A stretch of 64,000 nt of DNA from Panax quinquefolius (lineage: Eukaryota; Streptophyta; Magnoliopsida; Apiales; Araliaceae): positions 62,001 through 126,000 of the forward strand of contig JAINUW010000592.1 of assembly GCA_020205615.1 (NCBI GenBank), given 5' to 3'. The notes beneath the pieces are model-generated. The model did no database searches. It saw nothing but the letters and a program-made list of their open reading frames with translations, and was not told the origin of the DNA. Positions within the stretch are counted from its first letter, which is position 1; the number at the start of each line of letters is the position of its first letter. Shown piece after piece: positions 1-11,452 of this stretch. Both the position numbers and the translations under genes were made by a program.

Positions 1-613
1 CTTTTAGAAACATTCGCGCCATTCTCTCCTCATTATCAACCAAATGAGATGCAAACCGGGATAACTTAGCAAACTTGGCTTCGTACTGCGACACGGTCAT
101 GTTGTTTTGCTCCAGCTTGATGAACTCTACCTCTTTCATGTGACGAATACTTTCGGGAAAGTACTTGTCGTTGAACAGTTCTTGGAACTTCTCCCAAGAT
201 TCCCACCAGTAATCTACCTTTGCCCGCAATATGAAGGTGGCAAAGGGAACCTTTTGCTCCTCGGAACATCCCAGGACATCAAATTTCTTGTTGATCTGCT
301 TTATCCACGTCTCCGCCTTAAGTGGTTTTCGCTCTCCAAAAAACTCTGGTGGTCCCAGTTTCTTGAAGCGCTTAAGCGGTGACCGTCAAGAGAGTTTCGA
401 GTGTTTCCACCCGCATTTTGGGCGAGGCTGCTCTTGCACGATGTTGCATGAATTGCATAAAGCCTCTGAACATTCCATCGTTCATCATCCGGTCCGTGTT
501 GTTGTTTGCACGAGGATTGTCACCTTCACGATGCACATTATCTTGATTATTGATGCGTGGAGACTCAGCGGTCTCTGTGCTCCATTGATGTTCTCAACAT
601 TCTCGGATGTCAT
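1..613 (-). pseudogene. Ty3/gypsy gag, N-terminal and central part, cut by the left window edge
   Basis: Read on the minus strand from an ATG at 613, the start resembles the gag start of element A (both begin with a short Ser-Glu-Asn-rich stretch). The part near 1-420 spells the Retrotrans_gag signature: FATFILRAK, then a W-W-E-S-W stretch, FNDKYFPES and YEAKFAKLSRF, in more than one frame. Gag would form the virus-like particle in the cytoplasm. The ORF is broken by stops (the first about 40 codons in) and frameshifts. It follows the primer site at 788-799 and the LTR at 802, so it is the 5' end of an element running off to the left. The family call is firm; the exact extent is not, because the frame changes. 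Confidence 0.8.
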
Positions 614-787
614 TTTCAAATCTTTGCCACAAAACAAGGGTTAATTAACATATCACATATTATCCCTATACTCTGACTGATCAATTAAATACCAAATAAA
701 CATAGGTAGGTCATACTAGCGAAGGAATTCCCCGTCTCTCTCCTCCTGGTTCTTGTCTCACATCTTAGCCAGGGATCATATCCCTAA

Positions 788-799
788 TCTTTGATACCA
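788..799 (-). promoter_or_regulatory. Primer-binding site (Met-tRNA type)
   Basis: On the minus strand this reads TGGTATCAAAGA, close to the complement of the plant initiator Met-tRNA 3' end (TGGTATCAGAGC). It sits two bases inside the LTR edge at 802, which fixes the element's orientation as minus. Confidence 0.8.
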
Positions 800-801
800 A
801 C

Positions 802-1165
802 TGTGACTCCCCCAAAATAGGTATACATCACCCATCTTGAGTTGCCAAATACATGGTACAAAATTCAAATACAACTTAATAATACAATTTGTAATGTAAA
901 ATCGACAAAACATAAAGCGAGAGTTTTAATAAGAATATTGTAATCTAAACAATATCCACACTCAAAAGAGTCCTCATTACATTTATTTTCACACTATTTA
1001 ATGAGAATAGTGAGGACTACTAATACTATCTTACGGACCAGTCACTCCGTTTCCCGACTAGTCTTGGCTACGTTCTCATTTCTGAAGAAAACGAGTGGAA
1101 GAAAGGGTGAGCTCAACTAGCCCAAGAAGAAATATTATGACTAAGATAATGAAGAATAAATTATA
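802..1165 (-). mobile_element. LTR fragment (inner end of a 5' LTR, element-B-like family)
   Basis: It starts with TGTGACTCCCCC and matches, by eye, the first 360 or so bases of the element B LTRs at 42646 and 48861, including the shared GTGAGCTCAACTAGC block. The match stops abruptly at 1165, where a different LTR begins without its terminal TGTG. Later pieces of the same LTR family lie at 11453 and 29768, so this looks like one LTR split by later insertions. Confidence 0.75.
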
Positions 1166-1689
1166 AAATAGGTATACATCACCTCCATTACGAGGTTGTA
1201 ATACATGATGCGAAACAACTACAACTTTATTATTATTAGTAAAGCGTGAGTTTGAATACAAAATTATCTTCTGAGACAATATCTATACTCAAATAAATCC
1301 TCATCACATTTATTGATACATTATTTTACAAAATGGTGAGGACTACTAAACAATCCTTTCTAAAACCTTCATTCCATACCCAGGCTACGTACTTCGCTAT
1401 ATTCTCGCCTCACGAGAAAAATGGAACAAAAAGGAAAAGGGTGAGCTCAACTAGCTCGATAAAGAATATTATGACTAAGATAATATCTGACAAATTATCG
1501 TTAGTCTTCAACGAGGAAAAATATAATAGAATCTGATAGACAACAAATTTTAAATCAATATTAGCGGCGTGAAATAATAATTCATTAGAGAGTTAAGTAG
1601 AGAATGCAAACTACTATCTTACATGTATGAATTTAAAAGTTCATCGTCTATCTTTTATCACACTGTAACATCAATCGATATACATACGG

Positions 1690-1885
1690 AATCAAATATT
1701 CATCTTTTACACTCTGGGCGAAGATATTCATCGATTAGTCGTATTCATTTAAACACTGTTCATCTTTGCACTACTGGGCCAAAGATATTCTTCAGAAATC
1801 ATTCATCTTTGCACTCTGAGGCCAAAGATATTCTTAAGAAATCATTCATCTTTGCTCTACTGGGCCAAAGATATTCCATAATATC
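1690..1885. repeat. Tandem repeat in LTR, unit about 45 bp, about 4 copies
   Basis: The unit contains TCATCTTTGCACT, CTGGGCCAAAGATATTC and a spacer. It recurs at 9197-9375 in the other LTR of element A. A related unit (CACTACGGCCAAGGATATTC) is present in the element B LTRs, so the repeat predates the split of these families. Confidence 0.75.
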
Positions 1886-2112
1886 ATCATTTAAGGTGAG
1901 GATGATGAAAAATATTTTTTTAAAAAAGCGAATCGGTGAAACAAAATGACAAGGATTAAGGATTAAGGATTAAGTACTTGGTTTTATCCGTCAAAAATAC
2001 CTCAAAAATAATCATAGTGGTGTAAAATTGAGAATGATCAAAACATGGATCTGATCGAGTTAGTATCCGGAATAGATATTTTAGACGAAAAGAAGAAATT
2101 TTATTTTTAGAT

Positions 2113-2327
2113 TGAATAATGCAGTATCGTGAATAGTCTTGAGTATCGTGAATAGTCAAAGTATCGTGAATAGTAACTCAGACACCCAAAAGATAGAAAT
2201 TCCACAAAAACATCTTCTGCTTTCATGAATAGTACTTCGTGAATAGTAACTTCGTGAATAGTAACTCGTGAATAGTAACTTCGTGAATAGTAACTCATGA
2301 ATAGTAACTCATGAATAGTAACCCAGA
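2113..2327. repeat. Minisatellite, unit TCGTGAATAGTAACT
   Basis: About ten copies of a 14-15 bp unit built on GTGAATAGTAACT, in two sub-blocks separated by about 35 bases. The same array is at 9610-9825 in the other LTR. It lies downstream of the LTR TATA box in the transcribed direction. Confidence 0.85.
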
Positions 2328-2422
2328 GCATGAAAAAGTTCCAAATTTGATAAAAACTTGAGATCGACATTTGGGTATAATGATATTGAAGAAATAATAT
2401 CATTCTGAAAAAAATAATATCC

Positions 2423-2432
2423 ACTTACCTCG
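2423..2432 (-). promoter_or_regulatory. Splice-donor-like site in LTR leader
   Basis: On the minus strand this reads CGAGGTAAGT, a near-perfect plant 5' splice site, about 170 bases downstream of the TATA region. The same site is conserved at 9915-9924 in the 5' LTR. Splicing itself is inferred, not shown. Confidence 0.45.
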
Positions 2433-3949
2433 AAGATCGGTACTTTAGCTAGAATACAGAAGGGTATAGTCTTTGAAGGAACTTGCACCGTCTAGCAATA
2501 CTCAAAGTATACTCAAAATACTCACAAGAATCGCTCGATAATATAGAGAGAAAACTTGGTTTACGGTGTGATTTTCAATTCTAACCTAAGCACCTATATT
2601 ATAGGAAAATGCTTAGAACACCAAAGCGAAAATTTAATAAAATAATAATATTTCTTAAAAATATTCAAGCCCACCTTAGAAATCTGATTTCAGATCATTT
2701 ATAACACATGTGAGCCACTCAATTGCAACAAAAAACGTTTTTCTTACAAAAAATATTTTAAACTCCCAAAAAATCAATTATTTGAACTTGAACTTCAATA
2801 ATTCATAATAAATAGCCCTTTCATCAGAAAATTCGAATCTCGCTTGAGTTTTTATAGGAATTTCAATTCTCTACAACTTTGCAGAAGAAAGTTTTCCAAA
2901 TTCCAAATAGAAATTGGTAAGAAATCCACAAGCAGGCGATTTTACAATTTATAATCAAATTTCGATTCGATAAATGGGGTCCACAGACATGTTTAACATG
3001 TTTTAAACATTTATTGCAACAAAAATACTCTTCCTCCTCGTATACTCATATATCCCACATTAGTTGTAAAAATATCACCAGTTAATATATTATTAAAATA
3101 ATATATTTAAATGAATTATTTTATCGGAAAAAGATAAAATATTAATTTTCAACAATTGTCATTTTAAAAATTTTCTCCATCTATATCCACATAAAATCAA
3201 TATTTTCCTCATCATATAAATCAATAATTAATTATTCACAAATAATATTACGAGAATCTGATATTGTGACGAGGCGGGTTCAGGAAAGGGGCTTTCGATA
3301 AGAATTTCTTCTTCTTGGTAGCTTGATTAGGTGACCAAACCTCTCCTTGAGCAGAACTTTCTAGACATTGCCAATAATGTTATCTAATAATATTATTGGA
3401 TAATATGAATTATTGCCGATAATGAAAAATCTTGTGTAATGACAATTATTGAAACAATGACAATATAAAATATCAGCGCTTGACAATTATTAACTTTCGA
3501 TAAAATCTTTGAGCGATAATTACTGTAACCATTATTGAGTAGTGCCTTCTTACGTAAGAATCAATAATTGGTGCAATCTGGTGTCTTCTCTTGTTCGACA
3601 TGGCGTATTAGTGTGTTTTAACCACGGGTATTCAGCGGTGATAGCAGTAACAACTTCTGTGATTATTTAAAACAACTTATATTTGTCGTTTTCTTCATCG
3701 ATAAACTTTAGTTATGGGGCCCACACATGCCATTGCTTGTCGTAAATACGAATATTTCCAAGCGATCTGAATATTCCACGACCAAGCGAATATTTCAAGA
3801 CGATAATGAATATTTTATAACCACTTGCTTATTTTGAAATATTTGCGTATTTAACCCATAACTATCCACATTAATCAAATCAACCCTTACTATTTCAAAA
3901 TAATAAATAAAGGAAATTCCTTTTTATTTAAAAATTTTGGGGTCTTACA

Positions 3950-3963
3950 ACCTCCCTCCTTAT
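3950..3963 (-). promoter_or_regulatory. Polypurine tract of element A
   Basis: On the minus strand a run of G and A (AAGGAGGGAGG) ends at the LTR start TGTAAGACCCC. It is preceded by GAGGACGAAATTTC, which is typical of the 3' end of plant gypsy elements. Confidence 0.85.
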
Positions 3964-4135
3964 GAAATTTCGTCCTCGAAATTGGCGTCACGTATACTGG
4001 TGTTTGAAAAGGTGAGGATACCTCGCTTTCATTTAGTTTCAATTCGGTCATTTCCTCTATAGCATGATTCCTCCACAAAACTTTAACTTGTGGTATGACC
4101 TTTCTTGGCGTGGGACATGCTCCTTCTATCAAGAT
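3960..4135 (-). pseudogene. Chromodomain-like C-terminal tail of integrase (element A)
   Basis: Minus-strand reading gives KVIPQVKVLWRNH, then AIEE and ELKLNESE, matching the chromodomain-like tail of chromovirus integrases (usual form KVLWRNH..EEATWE). In the family this domain helps target insertion to heterochromatin. The expected EEATW is degraded (EEMTEL), and the frame is open only from about 4132. Confidence 0.72.
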
Positions 4136-4182
4136 CTTGGTGGTACCTCCTCATACGTTAAGTCTTGACTATCTCGTCGGTT

Positions 4183-5330
4183 CTAACTTTCGATAACGTG
4201 GTTCGGGTCTTTCACATATTCTGAAATCGGATATGTGAAACACATTATGAACACGAGACATACTCGGAGTATGCTAGCAAGTCTATAGGCTACATTTCCT
4301 ACTCGGTCGAGAATTTGAAATGGACCGATAAATCGTGGATTGAGCTTTCCTCTCTTCCCAAATCTTGTAACTCCCTTCCATGGAGCGACTTCATGACAAT
4401 ACATGATCCCTACATTAAATTCCCGTCCTTTCGATGAAGATCGCATAACTCTTTTGTCGATCTTGTGCCGTTTGTATCGTTGTCGAATCATTTGGATCTT
4501 TTCGGTGGTCATCATACGTACTAACGGGTCCCAACAATGTTGCTTCACCCACCTCATCCCAACATATTGAGAAGCGACATTTTCGTCCATATAATGCTTG
4601 AATGGAGCCACACTATACTTGCACGATATATTTGTTGTTGTAGGAGAATTCCCTGATGGTAAATACTTATCCAACTACCCTTGAAGTCAGGACCACGAGT
4701 CTTAATAGATCTTCAAGAGTTTGAATAGTCCTCTCTCGATTGTCCGTCGTGGTTTGGGGATGGTATGCGAACTAAATCGCAAATCCGTGCCCATAGCTTT
4801 TTTTGCAAGCTAACCCAAAATCTTGAAGTGAATCTTGGGTCACGATCCGAAACTATGGATACGGGCATGCCATGCAACCTCCTGATCTCATTCACGTACA
4901 TACTAGCAAGGCGTTCGAGGGAATAAGTCTCCGTATCGGCAAGAAATGAAGCGGACTTGGTTAATCTATCAACAATAACCCAAATAGCATTGATGCCTTG
5001 AAAGCCGTAGGAAGACGTGTGAAATCCATAGTAATGTGTTCCCACTTCCATTTAGGAATCTCAAGTGGTTGCAGCGGACCCTTAGGTACAAGATGCTCGC
5101 CTTTACTGCGTTAGCAAGTTAAACACATCGAGATAAACTTTGCAATCTCTCTCTTCGTATTGTTCCACCAAAATGTATGTAGAAGATCACGATACATTTT
5201 AGTACTTCGAGGATGGATTGCAAATGGCGTATTGTGTGCCTCCATCATAATCTTGTACTTCAAATCAGTCGTTAGGAACACAAAGTCTAGAGTGGACTCG
5301 AAGTATTCCTTCTTCATCAATTCTCGCCGG
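4183..5330 (-). pseudogene. Integrase, zinc-binding, core and GPY/F parts (element A)
   Basis: In minus-strand order: an HHCC-type region at 5111-5320 (HPRSTKMYRDL, FWWNNTKREI, MCLTC); the core at 4713-5051, with VIVDRLTKSASF and the catalytic-Asp segment [15 protein letters not shown]; and the C-terminal part at 4183-4674, with FGKRGKLNPRFIGPF, the GPY/F motif. Integrase would insert the cDNA into host DNA. The first catalytic Asp (TMDF) and the region after it are in different frames, and stops separate the parts, so no functional enzyme can be made. Confidence 0.85.
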
Positions 5331-5551
5331 AATAGCTCCTTCTTGTACTTTCTTCTTTCATACGCATCATTTCAAGATTCGGTGGCTTGAGCGACCTTAA
5401 CTTTTTCTATTAAAGTTGGCTCTGTCGTATACTTGACATCATCGCTTTCGTTCCGCATATGATCTTCTACTCGATCGTCATTACCACGTTAAACTTTACC
5501 GGGATGGTATTGAATAGTGTGGTCGTAGTCTTTCAATAGCTCGAGCCAGCG

Positions 5552-5800
5552 TCATTTGCCGCGTGTTGAGTTCTTTTGAGTGAAGAAATATTTAAGGCTT
5601 TTATGGTGCGAATATATCTCCACTTTCTCCCCATATAGATAGTGCCTCCATATTTTTAAGCGAAAGCATTTTGCTGCCAACTCTAGATCATGGTAGGATA
5701 ATTCTCTCTCATACTCTTTAAGTTGTCGCGAGGCATAGGCTATGACTTTCCCCGTTGCATGAGAACACATCCTAACCCTTTGCACGAAGCATCATTTGTG
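5552..5800 (-). pseudogene. RNase H-like region of pol (element A)
   Basis: Minus-strand ORF of 77 residues with [13 protein letters not shown], then [19 protein letters not shown] and [12 protein letters not shown]. This is the segment that follows RT in Ty3/gypsy pol. The upstream part with the first Asp (5800-5950) is in other frames. The expected Val in [15 protein letters not shown] is changed to K-C-F. Decayed. Confidence 0.82.
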
Positions 5801-5989
5801 AGATAACAAATCCATCAAGAACGGATGGTATTGTTAGAACAGTCTTAGAAATAAGTCTCCTCTTAAGCTCTTGGAAACTTTTCTCGCATTCTTCGCTCGA
5901 AGCAATTTTGTATCCTTAGGAGTTAATTTGAGTTAATGGAGTAGCGATTAGAAAACCCTTCCACGAATCTCGATAATAACCGATTAAGC

Positions 5990-6710
5990 CCAAAAAGCTA
6001 CGTACTTGATCGCAAAGCTTGGTTGCTCCAACTTTGTATTGCTTCAATCTTGGTCGGATCAGCGGATACTCCATGTTTTGACACCACGTGCCCAAGGAAT
6101 ACTACTTCCTCGAGCGAACTCGCATTTCTTCAATTTGGCATATAGTTGGTTTTCACGAAGCCTTTGGAGTACCGACTTCAAATGGTGCTCATGATCTTCA
6201 CGACTTTTGGAATATATGAGGATGTCATCAATAAAACAACAACGAATTGATCCAAATATTCCTTGAATACTCGGTTCATCATATCCATGAAAGCCGCAGA
6301 GGCATTAGTTAGTCAGAAAGACATGACTAGAATTCATAATGCCCATCTGGGAGTTACGAAGGCGGTCTTTGGAATATCCTCGATTCTAATCTTGGTGATG
6401 ATATCGAGCGAAGATCGATTTTGAAAAGAATTGTGCCCCTTGCAATTTGGTCAAACAAGTCATCAATCGAGGTGAGGATACCTATTCTTGATGGTGACAT
6501 GGTTCGATTCGATAGTCGATACAAAGTCGCATACTCCGTCTTTCTTCTTTACAAATAAAATAGGAGGCACCCCGAGGAGATGTACTAGGGGCAGAATGAA
6601 AGCCGATGTCCAACAATTCTGTAGTTGGACCTTTAACTCTGAAGTTCAATAGGAGCCATTCGATATGGGGTTTTAGAAATGGGCTTTGTACCGGGTTCAA
6701 GATCAATAAA
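5990..6710 (-). pseudogene. Reverse transcriptase (element A)
   Basis: Three frames are needed. The N-terminal part (6482-6706) has ELLDIGFHSAPSTSPRGA and MRLCIDYR. The middle has the catalytic [19 protein letters not shown] near 6165-6245, with [15 protein letters not shown] after it. The Asp-Asp pair survives, but frameshifts and stops break the domain. RT would copy the element's RNA to cDNA in the particle. Confidence 0.83.
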
Positions 6711-6970
6711 GAATTGACTTCACGTTACGGGGTAGGCCAGGGAAGTTCTTGAAATCGTCGGAAAGTCGATAACAACGGGAATATTATTCAAATTTGGCGT
6801 GTCTTTATTCAAATCCATAACATGGGCTAAGAAAGCTTGACATCCGTTTTTTAATAAGCGAATAGCTTTATGATTAGATATGGCGGTGATTGATTTTAAT
6901 GGTTTAGTTGCTTGAATTAAATACAACGGGTTGGTTAGGAATATGAAAACTAATGACCTTACGAAAACAA

Positions 6971-7300
6971 TCAATTTTGGCATGATGAGTAGTTAACAAT
7001 CAATCCTAAAATCACATCAAAAGCAAGTATCTTTAAAGAGATAAAGGTCAACGGTAAGGTAATGGTGCCAACTTGAATCAAACAAGATTTATAAGCAGTG
7101 GATGTGATGAAAGTTTCTCTAGCGGAGTTTCCACGAGATAGGTCAAAGTCTAATTTCTCGGTCGAGTTTAAGCGTTGAGCACATGCGGAGAGATAAATGA
7201 ATGGGTATGCAGGTATCAAGTAAGGTATAAACCGCGAGAATTTATAAATAAGCTTACCGTGATCACCTCGTTTGGGTTCCTCGCATTATGACCGATCACA
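6971..7300 (-). pseudogene. Aspartic protease region (element A)
   Basis: Minus-strand reading: RNPNEVIT, then a stretch where the active-site D-S/T-G should be, then STEKLDFDLSRG, YKSCLIQVG and FDVILGL. It aligns with the protease of element B (47619-47897). The active-site triad is lost: element A has LDTCIPIHLS there. The Gag-Pol polyprotein could not be matured by this copy. Confidence 0.75.
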
Positions 7301-7379
7301 ACAAGCGCTCTTCCGGAATCGTTGACTTTGACTTTTACGGGACGATCTTTTGAGTCAAATCCCCATTGAACTAGGTTTC

Positions 7380-8470
7380 GCTCTTGTCTGATCTCGGCGA
7401 TATGTCCTTCCTTTCCACAATTATAGCATACCTTGAGCTGTTGTGGGCGGTTTGGTGATATGTCCCTCTTTTCGCATTTGTAGCATATAATGGGTGGTCG
7501 TTCTCCTCCCTTAGAACCGATTCTTGCTTAAAACCTTATCATCTTCACATAGTCGTTGTTAAATCTCCTCTTTTTAAAATCTCCTCGACTCGCTTCTTCT
7601 ATTTTTTCATGGCCATGATTACCACGAGTGGTTACCATTTTGTCCAAATCTGTTTCTTTCTCGCTTGGTTATCATTATTACATTGTTGTTGCTATCTACG
7701 ATACGATCTGGTTGTGGTCCCTCGGTTGGTAGTACTCGTTATCTCGCTCTAATAATTGAGCCACATTTACAACATCTCGAATAAAGAAAATTTATGAGAA
7801 ATGAGATCTTGGCGTATCTTGGGTTTCAAACCTCTAAGAAACATCCGCGTCATCGTTCCTCATTCTCCACCAAATGAGGTGCAAACTGGATAACTCTGCA
7901 AACTTTGCCTCGTCTTTGAGACCGTCGTGTTGTTTTGTTTCAATCGATGAACTCCACTTCCTTCGTATAATGAACACTTCGGGGAAAGTATTTGTCATTA
8001 AATAGCTCTGAAAGCGTCTCCCGAGACATCTTTGAGTCTAATTTGGATGGGTATGCTTCTGAGACTCCCACCGATGATACGCCTCGCCACGGAACATAAA
8101 GGTGGCGAATGGAACCTTCTGTTTCTCCGTGCATCCCAAGACATCGAATATCTTGGTAATTTGTTTGACCCGTGTTTCCGCCGTGATCGGATCGGCTTTC
8201 CCTTAAATTCGGTGGTCCTGACTCTTTGAAGCTGCTTGGTTGTGACAACAAGTGAATTGCTATCATTTCCTCTGTATTTTGAACACGAGTCTCCCTCAAA
8301 TGCGATTTTGCATGAGCTGCAAAAAACTTCTAAACATCCCTCGTTCATCATCGCTTTCGATGGTGTTGTTCACGGGAGGAACATTGCCCGACTGTTGCAC
8401 GTTCTCCTCGTTGGTGAGTCTGAGGCATCTCCACGGTCTCATTTCCATTGTTAATATTCTCGATCGACAT
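7380..8470 (-). pseudogene. gag with zinc-knuckle remnant (element A)
   Basis: It starts at an ATG at 8470 (MSIENINNGNE) with two TGA codons soon after. Gag core motifs are spread over two frames at 7940-8351, including LFNDKYFPRSVHYTKEVEF. Around 7400-7440 CYNCGKEGHIAEI is the CCHC zinc knuckle without its last Cys, and a second Cys-rich stretch (CEKRD) lies upstream. Frameshifts and stops make it non-functional. Confidence 0.8.
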
Positions 8471-8637
8471 TCTCAAATCTTGTCGTAAAACAAGGGTTAA
8501 TTAAAGAAATCAATATATCACATAATATCCTATATCTTGACCAACTAACAAATAAGCTTAGGTAGGACACCTAGCGAAGGATTTACTCGTCTCTCCCCTC
8601 TAGTTCTATTCCAGATCTCTTGGAGATCATATCCTAA

Positions 8638-8649
8638 GCTACGATACCA
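8638..8649 (-). promoter_or_regulatory. Primer-binding site of element A
   Basis: The minus strand reads TGGTATCGTAGC, two mismatches from the Met-tRNA site, three bases from the LTR edge at 8653. Confidence 0.78.
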
Positions 8650-9196
8650 AGCTGTGGCCCCCAAAATAGGTATACATCACCTATTACGAGTTGTCAATAC
8701 GTGATGCGAAACAACTACAACTTTATTATTACAACGATAAAAGCTGTGAGTTTGAATACAAATATTATCTTCTAGACAATATCTATACTCAAATAAATCC
8801 TCATCACATTTATTGATACATTATTTTACAAAAATGGTGAGGACTACTAAACAATCCTTTCTAAAACCTTCATTCCATACCCAGGCTTCGTATTCGCTAT
8901 ATATTCTAGCCTCCACGAGAAAAATGGAACAAAAAAGGAAAAGGGTGAGCTCAACTAGCTCGATAAAGAATATTATGACTAAGATAATATCTGACAAATT
9001 ATCGTTAGTCTTCACGAGGAAAAATATAATAGAATCTGATAGACAACAAATTTTAAATCAATATTACATTGAAATAATAATTCATTAGAAGAGTTAAGTA
9101 GAGAATGCAAACTACTATCTTACATGTATGAATTTAAAAGTTCATCGTCTATCTTTTATCCTGTAACATCAATCGATATACATACGGAATCAAATA

Positions 9197-9375
9197 TTCA
9201 TCTTTGCACTCTGAGGCCAAAGATATTCATCGATTAGTCATATTCATTTAAACACTGTTCATCTTTGCACTCTGGGCCAAAGATATTCTTGAAATCATTC
9301 ATCTTTTGCTTCTGGGCGAAGATATTCTTAAGAAATCATTCATCTTTGCACTACTGGGGCCGAAGATATTCCATA
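9197..9375. repeat. Tandem repeat in LTR, unit about 45 bp
   Basis: Counterpart of 1690-1885, with CATCTTTGCACT..GGCCAAAGATATTC units. Copy boundaries differ slightly from the other LTR. Confidence 0.72.
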
Positions 9376-9609
9376 ATATCATCATTTAAAATGAGGATGA
9401 TGAAAAATATTTTTTTAAAAAGCGAATCCGGTGAAACAAAATGACAAGGATTAAGGATTAAGGATTAGTACTTGGTTTTATCCGTCAAAAATACCTCAAA
9501 AATAATCATAGTGGTGTAAAATTGAGAATGATCAAAACATGGATCTGATCGAGTTAGTATCCGAGAATAGATATTTTAGACGAAAAGAAGAAATTTTATT
9601 TTTGATTGA

Positions 9610-9825
9610 ATAGTGCAGTATCGTGAATAGTGCAAGTATCGTGAATAGTCTTGAGTATCGTGAATAGTAACTCAGACACCAAAAGATAGAAATTCCACAA
9701 AAACATCTTCACGCTTCATGAATAGTACTTCGTGAATAGTAACTTCGTGAATAGTAACTCGTGAATAGTAACTTCGTGAATAGTAACTCATGAATAGTAA
9801 CCCATGAATAGTAACCAGAGCATGA
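9610..9825. repeat. Minisatellite, unit TCGTGAATAGTAACT
   Basis: Counterpart of 2113-2327. About ten GTGAATAGTAACT-type units. Confidence 0.85.
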
Positions 9826-9914
9826 AAAAGTTCCAAATTTGATAAAAACTTCGGATCAACATTTTGACATAATGATATTGAAGAAATAATATCATTCTGA
9901 AAAAAATAATATCC

Positions 9915-9924
9915 ACTTACCTCG
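9915..9924 (-). promoter_or_regulatory. Splice-donor-like site in LTR leader
   Basis: The minus strand reads CGAGGTAAGT, 165 bases downstream of the TATA box at 10088. It is identical in the 3' LTR at 2423. Confidence 0.45.
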
Positions 9925-10087
9925 AAAGATCGGTACTTCTAGCTAGAATCTAGGGTATAGTCTTTGAAGGAACTTGCACCATCTAGCAATACTCAAAGTA
10001 TACTCAAAATACTCACAAGAATACGCTCGATAATATAGAGAGAAAACTTGAGTTTACGGTGTGATTTTCAATTCTAACCTAAGCACC

Positions 10088-10095
10088 TATTTATA
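10088..10095 (-). promoter_or_regulatory. LTR TATA box (element A)
   Basis: TATAAATA on the minus strand within CCTATAAATAGGTGC. It points toward the internal region, as expected for a 5' LTR promoter. In the other LTR the site is altered (CTATATTATAGG on the plus strand, near 2592). Confidence 0.65.
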
Positions 10096-11452
10096 GGAAA
10101 ATGCTTAGAACACAAAGCGAAAATTTAATAAAATAATAATATTTCTTAAAAATATTCAAGCCCACCTTAGAAATCTGATTTCAGATCATTTATAACACAC
10201 ATGAGCCACTCAATTGCAACAAAAAACGTTTTTCTTACAAAAAATATTTTAAACTCCAAAAAATCAATTATTTGAACTTGAACTTCAATAATTCATAATA
10301 AATAGCCCTTTCATCAGAAAATTCGAATCTCGCGGTTTTTATAGGAATTTCAATTCTCTACAACTTTGCAGAAGAAAGTTTTCCAAATTCCAAATAGAAA
10401 TTGGCCAGAAATCCACAAGCAGGCGATTTTAAATTTATAATCAAATTTCGGTCGATAAATGGGGTCCGCTGACATGTTTAACATGTTTTAAACATTTATT
10501 GCAACAAAAATACTCTTCCTCCTCGTATACTCATATATCCCACATTCGTTGTAAAAAATATCATAGATTAATATATTATTAAAATAATATATTTAAATGA
10601 ATTATTTTATCGAGAAAAAGATAAAATATTAATTTTCAACAATTGTCATTTTAAAAATTTTCTCCATCTATATCCACATAAAATCAATATTTTCCTCATC
10701 ATATAAATCAATAATTAATTATTCACAAATAATATTACAGAATCACAATATTAATGACGAGGCGGTTCAGGGAAGAGGGCTTTCGATAAAATTTCTTCTT
10801 CTTGGTGGCTTGATTAGGTGACCAAACCTCTCCTTAGGCGAACTTTCTAGACATTGCCAATAATGTTATCTAATAATATTATTAGGATAATATGAATTAT
10901 TAGCCGATAATGAAAATCTTTGTGTAATGACAATTATTGAAACAATGACAATATAAAATATCAATATGACAATTATTAACTCGATAAAATCTTTGAGCGA
11001 TAATTCTGTAACCATTATTGAGTAGTGCCTTCTTACGTAAGAATCAATAATTGGTGCAATCTGGTATACTCTTCTTGTTCAACAACAGCGTATTAGTGTG
11101 TTTTAACCAAAGGGTATTTCAGCGATGATACTTGGTAACAACTTCTGTAGTTATTTAAAAACAACTTATATTTGTCGTTTTCTTCATCGATCGCTTTTTA
11201 GTTATGGGGCCCACACACATGGGCTGGCATGCGTAAATACGAATATTCCAAGACGATCTGAATATTCCACGATTTTGAAAAACGAATATTCCCAAGCGAT
11301 AATGAATATTTTATAACCACTTGCTTATTTTGAAATATTTGCGTATTTAACCCAAGAATTAATATAACTATCACATTAATCAAATCAACCCTTACTATTT
11401 CAAAATAATAAATAAAGGAAATTCCTTTTTATTTAAAAATTTGAGGTCTTAG

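Larger units (their letters stand above)
1166..3949 (-). mobile_element. Element A 3' LTR
   Basis: Nearly collinear with 8653-11452, sharing long identical runs, with small indels. It ends in GGGGTCTTACA next to the purine tract at 3950. It contains two tandem-repeat blocks and a donor-like site, annotated separately. The small ORFs inside (such as 1623-1949) are chance readings of repeats. Confidence 0.88.
1166..11452 (-). mobile_element. Element A: decayed full-length Ty3/gypsy retrotransposon
   Basis: Two LTRs of about 2.8 kb (1166-3949 and 8653-11452) flank an internal region of about 4.7 kb that holds, in minus-strand order, primer site, gag, protease, RT, RNase H, integrase, chromodomain and purine tract. 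The order protease-RT-RNase H-integrase is diagnostic of Ty3/gypsy. Both outer ends are eroded: the left LTR lacks its terminal TGTGACGCCCCC and the right one ends in TCTTAG instead of TCTTACA. I found no target duplication. Every ORF is broken, so the copy is dead. Confidence 0.88.
8653..11452 (-). mobile_element. Element A 5' LTR
   Basis: It starts TGTGGCCCCCAAAATAGG and ends at GAGGTCTTAG, an eroded TCTTACA. It aligns with 1166-3949 throughout. The promoter is at 10088-10095, facing the internal region. Confidence 0.88.

Noticed and set aside
788..799. Met-tRNA-like sequences as tRNA genes
   Set aside because: Only 12-13 bases match, always next to an LTR or viral leader; they are primer sites. 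I found no cloverleaf.
1690..1885. Possible CRISPR-like array of direct repeats
   Set aside because: The spacers are not unique, the repeat lies inside an LTR and is duplicated in its partner, and the DNA is plant nuclear.
1623..1949. Plus-strand open frame of 108 codons with repeated HSSLHSE-like units
   Set aside because: It follows the 45-bp LTR tandem repeat; there is no sign of coding selection, and the counterpart LTR breaks the frame.
2107..2424. Minus-strand open frame with repeated YYSRVTIHE units
   Set aside because: Translation of the GTGAATAGTAACT minisatellite, whose 15-bp units keep frame by chance.
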